From positions 34,217 through 42,213 of the forward strand of contig PASL01000008.1 in assembly GCA_002712125.1 (NCBI GenBank): a stretch of DNA of 7,997 bases, in the 5' to 3' direction. The DNA comes from Chloroflexota bacterium (GTDB lineage: Bacteria; Chloroflexota; Dehalococcoidia; Lucifugimonadales; Lucifugimonadaceae). The translations under genes were made by a program, and so were the position numbers. The notes below the pieces were generated by a model. That model did no database searches. It worked only from the letters and a program-made list of their open reading frames with translations, and was not told the origin of the DNA. Shown here piece after piece: positions 1 to 7,018 of this stretch. Position 1 is the first letter of the stretch, and each line of letters opens with the position of its first letter.

Positions 1-538
1 GCATGACATAAAAGTTGTGGTGTCTGATGCAGGAAAAAAAGTTCTCGAAGTTGAAGAGGGAATTTTACTCGATAATAAACTAGAAAAAACATATAATACA
101 TTGCTTGCTTGGGCAGAGGTTGACAAACCGAAAGGTTCTCTTGAAATATATAATTCCAAAGATGTTTCAGCTCCAATTGCCTCGGGTTCATATCCAGTTA
201 CGGCTATGGCTATAGTTCCTTGTTCTGGTGGGACTATTGGAAGAGTAGCAAATGGTATTTCAAATGGCCTCATAGAGAGAGCTGCAGATGTTTGCCTCAA
301 AGAAAGAAAAAGATTGGTCATCGTTCCTAGAGAAATGCCTATTAGCCTTGTACATCTAAAAAATATGACTTTAATCACAGAAGCCGGTGGAATTATCTTA
401 CCAGCTTCACCTGGCTTCTATCATAAGCCTAAAAGTATTTCTGATCTGGTTGATACTGTTGCTGGTAGAATATTATCCTTATTGGGATTTGAAAACAAAT
501 TATTAAAACCATGGTTAGGCGTAGATAAAGGAGAATAA
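1..538 (+). CDS. ubiX: UbiX-family flavin prenyltransferase, partial (5' end outside window)
   Basis: Enzymes of this family attach a dimethylallyl group to reduced FMN, making the prenylated flavin that UbiD decarboxylases need; in the futalosine pathway this role has been called MqnM. The frame is open to the left edge (codon phase begins at base 2) and the first visible residues, HDIKVVVSDAGKKVL, match the second beta strand region of UbiX, so roughly 30 N-terminal residues with the flavin-binding GxSGA-type motif are missing. A GTG at 17 is therefore an internal Val codon, not the start. Family signatures follow in order: PCSGGT (bases 218-235), AADVCLKERK, VPREMP (323-340) with the phosphate-binding Arg region, TEAGGIILPASPGFYH (about 377-424) and VAGRIL near the C-terminus. 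The stop lies 4 nt before ubiD, and its last codons contain the ubiD ribosome binding site. The UbiX family is clear; the substrate role comes from the family and from context. Confidence 0.93.
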   Translation, partial: HDIKVVVSDAGKKVLEVEEGILLDNKLEKTYNTLLAWAEVDKPKGSLEIYNSKDVSAPIASGSYPVTAMAIVPCSGGTIGRVANGISNGLIERAADVCLKERKRLVIVPREMPISLVHLKNMTLITEAGGIILPASPGFYHKPKSISDLVDTVAGRILSLLGFENKLLKPWLGVDKGE

Positions 539-545
539 ATAATTG
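527..545 (+). promoter_or_regulatory. Strong Shine-Dalgarno deciding the TTG start of ubiD
   Basis: AAAGGAGA at 527-534 lies inside the last codons of ubiX. The AAGGAG core ends 9 nt before TTG at 543-545. No ATG is available nearby in the ubiD frame, and the UbiD family N-terminal pattern (FxxFINELEKQGELIRV) begins right after this codon, so TTG is the best start. Confidence 0.75.
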
Positions 546-2303
546 TCTTTTACTGATTTCCAATCTTTCATAAATGAACTTGAAAAACAGGGAGAACTTA
601 TTAGGGTTACTGAACCAGTAGATCCAGAGTTAGAAGTTACAGAAATTGCCATACGGGCAGTTAAGCAAGAAAGTCCTGCACTTGTCTTTGAAAATGTTAT
701 TGGCTCAAATGTACCGTTAGTAATAAACTCTATGGCTAGTATGAAAAGACTAGAGATTGCTATAGGAAGGCCTCCAGAAGAATTAGGTGAGGAAATATTA
801 TCTTTTGTTCAAGATGTTAACCCCCCCAAAATATCATCATTCTGGAAGAATAAAAAAACTTTATGGAGACTTTTAAAAATTAGACCTAAAAAAGTTAGAG
901 GTGCTATTGTCCAGCAAGAGGAAAATAAGTATGATCTTAGTCAAATTCCAGTCTTAAAGTGCTGGCCTGAAGATGGTGGAAGGTTTATAACTCTACCATT
1001 AGTAATATCAAAAGATCCCAATGATAACACTATGAATATGGGTATGTATAGGATGCAAGTATATGATTCGCTTACTACAGGAATGCACATGCAAATTCAA
1101 AAAGGAGGAGGCTTTCATTATCAAAATGCAGAAAAATTGAATAAACCTTTAGATATGGCTGTAGCTGTAGGAGGGGATCCAAGCCTAATTTTAGCATCTA
1201 TAATGCCTTTACCTGAAGGTTTAGATGAAGTAGCATTTTCAGGAATAGTTAGAGGTATAAGAACTCCTATAACAAAAGCAAAAACTGTTGACTTGAATGT
1301 ACCAGCGAATGCAGAATTTATTTTTGAAGGTAGACTCCAGCCTAGAGTTCGAAAATTAGAAGGCCCATTTGGAGATCATTTTGGTCACTACTCACAGGCT
1401 GACGACCATCCTGTTTTTGAAATTACTAGCATTACTTCCAGAAAAAATCCTGTATATCCAGCAACTGTTGTTGGTAAACCACCTCAGGAAGATAAATTTC
1501 TAGGAGATGCAGCGCAATTGGCATTAACCCCTCTTATTAAAATAATTAGAAAAGATGTTGTTGATATGTGGGCTTACTATGAAGCTGGTTTTCATAATTT
1601 ATTAGTAGTATCAGTAGATAACAGATATGAACAAGAACCATTAAAGACAGCATTAGGATTGTTAGGTGAAGGTCAATTATCATTAACTAAAACGCTTATA
1701 CTTGTAGACCATGATGTTAATCCAAAAAATTACAAAGAAGTATTGCAATCTATTAGGTTAAACTTTAATCCTCAATCTGGCTTTCATTTATTATCCAAAA
1801 CCGCAGCTGATACTTTAGATTTTACAAGTGGAACTATAAATAGAGGCTCGAAAATGATTTTAGATGCAACCACGAGAAAAAATGTTGAAAATAAAGTTAG
1901 TGCTATTCCTATACCCGGTAATCTAAATGAAATTATTCCTGATGTATATTCTCATAGGTTTATTTCAAACACTTTGCTTGTTCTACAAACAAAAAATAAT
2001 GGTAGAAATACTCTAATTTCCGCACTAGAAAATCCATTATTAAGTAAAATTAAATTAATTGTGGTAGTTTCAAATGATGTTGATATTCATGATGACGAGA
2101 ATCTTATTTGGGGAATATTTACCCGTTTTGATGCAGTAAGAGATGTAATGTTTTCAGATTCGAAATTTGTGAACATAGCGCCAGTTTATTCTGGAGTAAT
2201 GGGAATTGATGCAACGTGGAAAGAAGGCTACCAAAAGCCACTAGTTATGAGTGAAGATATTATTAAGAAAGTAGATAAAAATTGGCATCTATATACAAAG
2301 TAG
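543..2303 (+). CDS. UbiD-family prenyl-FMN-dependent decarboxylase, menaquinone type (MqnL-like)
   Basis: The 586-residue protein is a UbiD-family (de)carboxylase. Beside futalosine genes its likely job is to decarboxylate the prenylated 1,4-dihydroxy-6-naphthoate, the MqnL role; that substrate is inferred. Visible motifs: the N-terminal FQSFINELEKQGELIRV; NMGMYRMQ at 165-172, with the Asn metal ligand and Arg of the active site (N165, R170); the ASIMPLPEG segment; AEFIFEG; and EGPFGDHFGHYS from residue 273, where E273 and D278 occupy the acidic catalytic positions (Asp in the second is also seen in E. coli UbiD). The C-terminal part carries DIHDDENLIWGIFTRFD and a final KVDKNW, both typical. 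Where many homologues have a His metal ligand (xHKxG), this protein seems to have Q186 in IQKGGG. It starts with TTG behind a strong ribosome binding site, and its end overlaps mqnE by 22 nt. Length and motif order are complete, with no sign of frameshift. Confidence 0.9.
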   Translation: MSFTDFQSFINELEKQGELIRVTEPVDPELEVTEIAIRAVKQESPALVFENVIGSNVPLVINSMASMKRLEIAIGRPPEELGEEILSFVQDVNPPKISSFWKNKKTLWRLLKIRPKKVRGAIVQQEENKYDLSQIPVLKCWPEDGGRFITLPLVISKDPNDNTMNMGMYRMQVYDSLTTGMHMQIQKGGGFHYQNAEKLNKPLDMAVAVGGDPSLILASIMPLPEGLDEVAFSGIVRGIRTPITKAKTVDLNVPANAEFIFEGRLQPRVRKLEGPFGDHFGHYSQADDHPVFEITSITSRKNPVYPATVVGKPPQEDKFLGDAAQLALTPLIKIIRKDVVDMWAYYEAGFHNLLVVSVDNRYEQEPLKTALGLLGEGQLSLTKTLILVDHDVNPKNYKEVLQSIRLNFNPQSGFHLLSKTAADTLDFTSGTINRGSKMILDATTRKNVENKVSAIPIPGNLNEIIPDVYSHRFISNTLLVLQTKNNGRNTLISALENPLLSKIKLIVVVSNDVDIHDDENLIWGIFTRFDAVRDVMFSDSKFVNIAPVYSGVMGIDATWKEGYQKPLVMSEDIIKKVDKNWHLYTK

Positions 2304-3403
2304 CTCAACCAAATTTATCAATAGAAATTAACATTACTGACAAAAATTTATTTGATGTGTGGGATAAGGTTCAAAATCAGGAAAGATTGACTATGTCAGA
2401 TGGAATCAAACTTTTTGAATCAGATGATTTATCAGCAGTAGGCAGAATTGCAGATTTTGCAAAAAAAAGAGTTACTGGTGATAAGGTTTATTTTGTACTT
2501 AATAGACAACTTAATCCAACGAATATATGTGTATTAAGTTGTAAGTTTTGTGATTTTGCAAAAAAACCCGGTGAAGATGGCGCTTATGCTATGAATATGG
2601 AAGAAATACTTGATCATGTTGATGATGAAATTCATGAAATACATATTGTAGGGGGACATCACCCTAAATGGCCTTTTGAATATTATGTTGATATGGTAAG
2701 AGAAATACACAAAAAAAACCCCAAGGTGCAAATAAAGGGTTTTACTGCATCTGAAATTGACTATTTCCAAAGAAGATGGAAAGTTCCTCCGGAAGAATCT
2801 CTAGCTATATTGAAAGAAGCAGGATTGCAATCTATGCCTGGTGGAGGAGCTGAAGTATTTTCATCCAGAGTACATAAAATGTTGTTACCCGGAAAAGCAA
2901 ATGCCGATAGATGGGCAGATATACACAAAATAGCTCATAATATGGGCATCCCTACAAACTGCACACTTTTATACGGTCATGTTGAAAAATATGAAGAAAG
3001 AATTGATCACTTAATCAGGTTACGAGAGATTCAGGATGAAACTGGTGGATTTTTAGCATTTATACCATTGGAATATCAAATTGGTATGACAAAACTTCGC
3101 CCTAGACACACGCCACCTATGGATGATTTGAAAATGATTTCAGTAGCAAGACTGATGCTTGACAACATTAAGTATGTAAAGGCTTACTGGGTAATGCTAG
3201 GAGAAGCCACGGCAAGTATTGGGTTAAACTTTGGTGCTAATGATTTAGATGGCACTATAGGAAAAGAAAGAATAGCTCACGCAGCTTTGGCGGAATCTCC
3301 TGCGGGCGTAGCAAAAGCAAAAATGGTTTCATCAATTAAAGAAGCTAGAAGAATACCAGTCGAAAGAGATGCGCTATACAATGAAATCAAGGTATATGAA
3401 TAG
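2282..3403 (+). CDS. mqnE: Aminofutalosine synthase MqnE (radical SAM)
   Basis: MqnE is a cytosolic radical SAM enzyme. It adds the 5'-deoxyadenosyl radical to 3-[(1-carboxyvinyl)oxy]benzoate, giving aminofutalosine with loss of CO2. The 373-residue product has the iron-sulfur motif CVLSCKFC (C83, C87, C90), then GGHHP at 124-128 in the place of the usual GGLHP, FTASEID (154-160), SMPGGGAE (184-191), CTLLYGHVE and ETGGFLAFIPLEY. The FTAxEI and IPTN-(C/A)T features separate MqnE from MqnC, which shares the fold and lies two genes downstream. Length is normal for the family. The start is TTG at 2282, 22 nt inside the end of ubiD, with only a weak AAGAAAG upstream. There is no in-frame ATG before the conserved region, so this start is probable but not certain. 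Translation is probably coupled to ubiD. Confidence 0.94.
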   Translation: MASIYKVAQPNLSIEINITDKNLFDVWDKVQNQERLTMSDGIKLFESDDLSAVGRIADFAKKRVTGDKVYFVLNRQLNPTNICVLSCKFCDFAKKPGEDGAYAMNMEEILDHVDDEIHEIHIVGGHHPKWPFEYYVDMVREIHKKNPKVQIKGFTASEIDYFQRRWKVPPEESLAILKEAGLQSMPGGGAEVFSSRVHKMLLPGKANADRWADIHKIAHNMGIPTNCTLLYGHVEKYEERIDHLIRLREIQDETGGFLAFIPLEYQIGMTKLRPRHTPPMDDLKMISVARLMLDNIKYVKAYWVMLGEATASIGLNFGANDLDGTIGKERIAHAALAESPAGVAKAKMVSSIKEARRIPVERDALYNEIKVYE

Positions 3404-4181
3404 TTCTAGCAGTCAAATTAAATTGGGGCATATGACCTATATTAATTCTGCTGTTTTTTATTCTAACCTACCTAAAAGTAAGTATACTCTCCATCCATAT
3501 ACGCCTAGAGAAATGGCAAAATCTATTGAAGAAAATAGAATTTTTGCAGGTCCTATACCTTATGCAGAAATTATTAGATTAGGAAAAAAAATAACTCCTT
3601 TATCAAATATTGGTGTCGCGTGTAAAAATGATGCTAAAAGTGTTTTTGTTTTTTCTAATATTAGTATTTCTAAGCTAAAAATAAAAAAGAAAAAAATAAT
3701 TATCGCAGTAACTTCACATTCAGCCACTTCCGTTCAACTCTTAAGAATACTCTTAAGAGATTATTGGTCATTAGAAAATTATGAGTTTGTTAAAGAAGAT
3801 TCTTACCATGACATATGTTTAGTTATTGGAGATCCAGCAATAAAGGTTAAAAAATCTGGTTCCTATAAAATTGTTTATGATCTAGCATCAATTTGGAAAG
3901 AATTGACAGGGTTACCTTTTGTTTTTGCTGAATGGGTTTCAAATCAAAGTTCACTACAAGAATCAAATATTCTTTCAGAAAATATAAAAAATAGTATAGA
4001 ATTAAGTAATAAGAATTTAGAAAAGTTAGCTCATAAATTTTCTGGTCATTATTTTGATGAAAATGAGATAGTTAATTATATTAATAATTTTACTTATATA
4101 CTTGATGATGAATGTAGAAAAGGCCAGTTAGAATTTAAGAAAAGGTTAGAAACTTTAAATACATGGCATTCTTTGTATTAG
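3381..4181 (+). CDS. mqnA: Chorismate dehydratase MqnA
   Basis: MqnA catalyses the first futalosine-pathway step, removing water from chorismate to give 3-[(1-carboxyvinyl)oxy]benzoate. The protein belongs to the periplasmic-binding-protein-like MqnA/MqnD family. Numbered from ATG 3381 (266 aa) it shows LGHMTYIN with the conserved Asn at 22, the GPIPYAEI block (57-64), KSVFVFS with Ser 87, HSATSVQLLR with SATS at 114-117, IGDPAI (149-154) and DLASIWKELTGLPFVFAEW (167-185). It is the GPxP variant rather than the form with a Ser-Ser-Ile-Glu-Tyr loop. Candidate ATG starts are 3369, 3381 and 3396. All overlap mqnE (by 35, 23 or 8 nt) and none has a good ribosome binding site, so the exact start is open. 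A Lys-rich stretch around residues 99-105 is unusual but lies in a surface-loop position. The assignment is supported by motifs, length and position between mqnE and mqnC. Confidence 0.92.
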   Translation: MKSRYMNSSSSQIKLGHMTYINSAVFYSNLPKSKYTLHPYTPREMAKSIEENRIFAGPIPYAEIIRLGKKITPLSNIGVACKNDAKSVFVFSNISISKLKIKKKKIIIAVTSHSATSVQLLRILLRDYWSLENYEFVKEDSYHDICLVIGDPAIKVKKSGSYKIVYDLASIWKELTGLPFVFAEWVSNQSSLQESNILSENIKNSIELSNKNLEKLAHKFSGHYFDENEIVNYINNFTYILDDECRKGQLEFKKRLETLNTWHSLY

Positions 4182-4191
4182 GGAATAAAAT

Positions 4192-5313
4192 ATGCTAAGT
4201 AAAATTACAAAAAAAATATTTAACTCCGAAAGAATAAGCATAGAAGAAGGAATTTGGCTTCTTAAGGAATCAGAGCTATTAGATTTAATACCACTTGCTA
4301 ATTTTTGGAGAGCTAAACACAACCCTAACAATAATGTTACATATGTAGTAGATACTAATCTAAATTATACAAACATTTGTGATGCATATTGCTCTTTTTG
4401 TGCATTCTATCGTACTGATGAGAATGATCCCTCTGCATACACATACACTGTTGACCAAATTATGGATAAAATTGCAAGGGCAGAAAAAAATGGTGTGAGG
4501 ACTGTGCTAATGCAAGGTGGCTTAAATAGTAATATACCATTTGATTATTATACTGAAATGGTAAAAGAGACAAAAAAACGATTTCCTAATGTAACACCTC
4601 ACTTTTGGTCAGCCCCAGAAATTATAAGAATGTCTGAGGTGGGAGAAATGTCATACAAGGAAGTTTTCAAAGCACTGTGGAGCGCAGGGCAGAGGTCTAT
4701 GCCTGGTGGAGGATCAGAAATTTTATCAAATGAAGTAAAGTCTGAAATATCAAGATTTCAGCCTAAAAACACTATTGATCAGTGGACTGAAGTTCATAGA
4801 GCAGCACATAGTGTAGGGTTTAAGACTACTGCAACAATGATGTATGGTCATGTAGAAAAAATGCATCATGTCATAGAATCTTTAGATCATATAAGATTAG
4901 TGCAAGATGATGCTATTCAAAATGGAAATAATGGCGGTTTTACTGCATTTATTCCATGGTCATACAAGAAGGATAATACAGCATTAGCAAAAAAAGTATC
5001 ACAAGAATCTGGACCAAATGAGTATCTTAGGATTATAGCTGTTTCTAGAATTATGCTTGATAATATTCCTCACATACAGGCATCTTGGTTTTCAGAAGGG
5101 AAAAAAACTGGCCAAATTGCATTGAGATTTGGTGCAGATGATTTTGGGGGTACATTATTTGATGAAAACGTAATGTTAGCTGCTGGTTTTTATAATAGAA
5201 CAACTGAAGATGAAATAAAAGACATGATTTCTGAAGCTGGTTTTAATCCAACAGAAAGATTAACCAACTATGAAATTATTCCTAAGAAAGAACCAGAGAA
5301 TGTCATCAGATAA
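4192..5313 (+). CDS. mqnC: Cyclic dehypoxanthine futalosine synthase MqnC (radical SAM)
   Basis: MqnC uses a SAM-derived radical to cyclise dehypoxanthine futalosine, forming the second ring of the naphthoquinone precursor. The 373-residue protein has the cluster motif CDAYCSFC (C63, C67, C70) followed by AFYR, then LMQGGL near 106-111, HFWSAPEI (137-144), SMPGGGSE (169-176), TATMMYGH (213-220) and GGFTAFIPW (248-256). The AFYR, WSxPEI and FTAFIPW features are those of MqnC rather than MqnE. The start ATG at 4192 is well supported: an AGGGA sequence at 4180-4184, overlapping the mqnA stop codon, lies 7 nt before it. The gap from mqnA is only 10 nt, and the end overlaps mqnD. The paralogous MqnE in this window has the same length, which is a coincidence of the family. 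No missing key residue was seen. Confidence 0.95.
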   Translation: MLSKITKKIFNSERISIEEGIWLLKESELLDLIPLANFWRAKHNPNNNVTYVVDTNLNYTNICDAYCSFCAFYRTDENDPSAYTYTVDQIMDKIARAEKNGVRTVLMQGGLNSNIPFDYYTEMVKETKKRFPNVTPHFWSAPEIIRMSEVGEMSYKEVFKALWSAGQRSMPGGGSEILSNEVKSEISRFQPKNTIDQWTEVHRAAHSVGFKTTATMMYGHVEKMHHVIESLDHIRLVQDDAIQNGNNGGFTAFIPWSYKKDNTALAKKVSQESGPNEYLRIIAVSRIMLDNIPHIQASWFSEGKKTGQIALRFGADDFGGTLFDENVMLAAGFYNRTTEDEIKDMISEAGFNPTERLTNYEIIPKKEPENVIR

Positions 5314-6160
5314 AAAATTAATTTTTGCTCATAGTCCAGACTCGGATGATGCATTTATGTATTATGGTATTGCAAAGGGAAAATTTGGTATTTCGGGCTA
5401 CTCAATTGATCATTACATGGCAGATATTGAAACATTAAATTCAATTTCTGAAAAAAATATTTATCAAGTCACTGCAATTTCTGCATCAAAATATCCTTCA
5501 GTATCTGATAAATACAGAATTATGTCATGTGGCTCTTCTATGGGAAGAAACTATGGCCCTGTAGTAGTTACGACAAAACCTAATTCTGTTCTAAATGAAT
5601 TTGAAGGGTCAAAGATAGCTGTTCCGGGTAAAGATACAACATCTTGGGCATTATTTAGAATTTTTTCTAAAATAAACTGTACACCATTATTTGTTGATTT
5701 TGATGATGTAGAAAAAACAGTAAAAAGTGGTGAAGCACAACTTGGGATTTTACTTCATGAAGGACAAATCTTATATGAAAAAAGGGGTTTTAATTTATTA
5801 TTAAATCTTGGTGAGTCTTGGTACGAAGAAACGGGCTTACCGTTGCCTTTAGGTTTAGATGTAGTATCTAGGCGTTTAGATGAAAAATTATCTAAAGAAA
5901 TAGCAAATGTTTCACTAGCAAGTATTAAATATGCTTTAGCAAATATTGATGATGCAATCGAATATTCAAGAGAAATTTCTTCTTTAGACGAAAGTAATGA
6001 AAATATCAAAAAATTTATTAATATGTATGTAAATGAAGACACAATTGATATGGGAGAGCAGGGTAGAAAAGCATTATCAAAGTTGTACGAACTTTCATTA
6101 GAAAATAATATTATAGGCACTATGCCAAAAATAGATATTATTCAGGCAGATAATGCCTAG
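5300..6160 (+). CDS. mqnD: 1,4-dihydroxy-6-naphthoate synthase MqnD
   Basis: MqnD releases 1,4-dihydroxy-6-naphthoate from cyclic dehypoxanthine futalosine. Numbered from ATG 5300 (286 aa), family motifs are HSPDSDDAFMYYG (11-23), HYMADIETLN (38-47), VTAISASKYP, the ligand-binding CGSSMGRNYGP (77-87), PGKDTTSWALFR (109-120) and LLHEGQILYE (151-160). H153 of the HEGQ motif corresponds to the catalytic His described for Thermus MqnD. An earlier ATG at 5270 would add ten residues rich in Lys and Arg that family members lack. ATG 5300 has AAGAAAG 9 nt upstream and starts close to the conserved HSPD motif, so I prefer it, giving a 14-nt overlap with mqnC. The 3' end overlaps the rhomboid gene by 8 nt. 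This is the last menaquinone gene seen in the block. Confidence 0.94.
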   Translation: MSSDKKLIFAHSPDSDDAFMYYGIAKGKFGISGYSIDHYMADIETLNSISEKNIYQVTAISASKYPSVSDKYRIMSCGSSMGRNYGPVVVTTKPNSVLNEFEGSKIAVPGKDTTSWALFRIFSKINCTPLFVDFDDVEKTVKSGEAQLGILLHEGQILYEKRGFNLLLNLGESWYEETGLPLPLGLDVVSRRLDEKLSKEIANVSLASIKYALANIDDAIEYSREISSLDESNENIKKFINMYVNEDTIDMGEQGRKALSKLYELSLENNIIGTMPKIDIIQADNA

Positions 6161-6980
6161 CAGGCAATATGGTGATGAGCATCCACCGTACTGCACTTGT
6201 ATAAATTGTAAGATTATTTATACTGGTAATTATAAGGCAAAGGACAGTGGTATTTTCAATATTTCGCTGACTAGAAAAGAATGCCCCATTACAATATACT
6301 TGGCTCTAATAAATATTATAGTTTTATTTATAGATTTATTATTTAATGGAAAAATAATAGATATTGGCGCTAAATCAAGTTATCAGATAATAAACGGTGA
6401 ATATTGGAGACTAATAACTCCTATTTTTTTACATGCTGATATTTTTCATCTGATTACAAATTTATTTGGTATTTTAGTTTTTGGTTCTATAATTGAGAAA
6501 AAACTAGGGTCAACTAAATTTATTATTATCTATCTTATAGCAGGAATTTATGGTAATGCTTTTAGTTTTTACTTTAGTCCTTATCTCGGAGTAGGCTCAA
6601 GTGGAGCTGTATTTGGGATACTTACCTCATTACTAATATATTTTTATTTTAATAAAAATATATTAGGTAGTATTGCTAGAGAATATTTAATATCAATAAT
6701 TACGATTATATCTATTTCGTTGATTTTTGGGTTTATTTCATCAGGGATTGATAATGCTGCACATTTAGGAGGAATACTATCTGGGCTTATTATCTCGCTA
6801 ATATTAATACCAAAAACTAATAATGAAATTTTTACATATGATTCTTTTAATAGAGTCTTGATACCAAGTAGAATAATTCATAAATTAATAACAAACATTT
6901 ATACGAAAATTACTTTATCATTGCTTATTGCGGTAATTTTTATAATTATGGTTGCATACAGGGTTAATTCGGGATATTAG
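6153..6980 (+). CDS. Rhomboid-family intramembrane serine protease with Cys-rich N-terminus
   Basis: Rhomboids cut transmembrane helices of substrate proteins within the membrane; no substrate can be named here. The 275-residue product starts with a cytosolic-looking segment containing CTCINC (C14, C16, C19), resembling half of a zinc ribbon. A first hydrophobic helix (about 45-64) and the YWRLITPIFLHADIFHLITN region follow. H99 and N103 match the HxxxN oxyanion-hole residues of GlpG. GSSGAVFG gives the nucleophile S150, and DNAAHLGG gives its partner H204. I count six core helices plus a seventh near 245-267, so a 6+1 layout. Start ATG 6153 has AGG at 6144-6146, a usable but weak ribosome binding site, and overlaps mqnD by 8 nt, so the gene probably shares the menaquinone transcript. 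All catalytic residues are present, so it should be active. The zinc binding of the N-terminus is inferred from three Cys only. Confidence 0.93.
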   Translation: MPSRQYGDEHPPYCTCINCKIIYTGNYKAKDSGIFNISLTRKECPITIYLALINIIVLFIDLLFNGKIIDIGAKSSYQIINGEYWRLITPIFLHADIFHLITNLFGILVFGSIIEKKLGSTKFIIIYLIAGIYGNAFSFYFSPYLGVGSSGAVFGILTSLLIYFYFNKNILGSIAREYLISIITIISISLIFGFISSGIDNAAHLGGILSGLIISLILIPKTNNEIFTYDSFNRVLIPSRIIHKLITNIYTKITLSLLIAVIFIIMVAYRVNSGY

Positions 6981-7006
6981 ACATAGAAGGTTTTTTAGTG
7001 TAAAAT
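6978..7006 (+). promoter_or_regulatory. Sigma-70-like promoter for the zur-znuA unit
   Basis: TAGACA at 6978-6983 (one mismatch to TTGACA) is separated by exactly 17 nt from TAAAAT at 7001-7006 (one mismatch to TATAAT). The -10 is preceded by TG one base upstream (TGTAAAAT at 6999-7006). The -35 begins with the stop codon of the rhomboid gene. This is the only gap over 10 nt between genes in the window and it directly precedes a metal regulator. The expected start point, about 7 nt after the -10, falls at the ATG at 7013. Motif matching by eye only. Confidence 0.6.
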
Positions 7007-7018
7007 GATACTATGTCT
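6979..7018. promoter_or_regulatory. Symmetric elements over the promoter, candidate metal-regulator operator
   Basis: AGACATAG at 6979-6986 and its exact inverse CTATGTCT at 7011-7018 flank the promoter, with centres about 31-32 bp apart. One arm covers most of the -35, the other the start codon. Inside lies an imperfect 18-bp dyad, TAGTGTAAAATGATACTA at 6996-7013, with 6 of 9 base pairs symmetric, over the -10 and the predicted start point. Fur-family proteins bind AT-rich dyads in such positions, often at their own promoter, so autoregulation is plausible. Neither element matches a named Zur box convincingly. Confidence 0.3.

Noticed and set aside
17..19. GTG as the start of the UbiX gene
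   Set aside because: The frame is open to the window edge and the upstream residues fit the UbiX fold, so the gene begins outside the window.
2534..2770. Minus-strand open frame of 78 codons
   Set aside because: It lies wholly inside mqnE, opposite its cluster motif region, and its protein is an unrecognisable Phe/Ile-rich string, as expected from the antisense of an AT-rich gene.
5270..5272. ATG giving a ten-residue longer MqnD
   Set aside because: The added residues do not resemble MqnD N-termini, while ATG 5300 has a better spaced purine-rich site and starts close to the conserved HSPD motif.
5755..6120. Minus-strand open frame of 121 codons
   Set aside because: It is antisense to mqnD, has Ser-rich low-complexity content, no ribosome site and no family motif.
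6987..6999. T-run after the rhomboid gene as an intrinsic terminator
   Set aside because: Six T follow GAAGG, but no stable GC-containing hairpin precedes them. The run fits better as promoter spacer.
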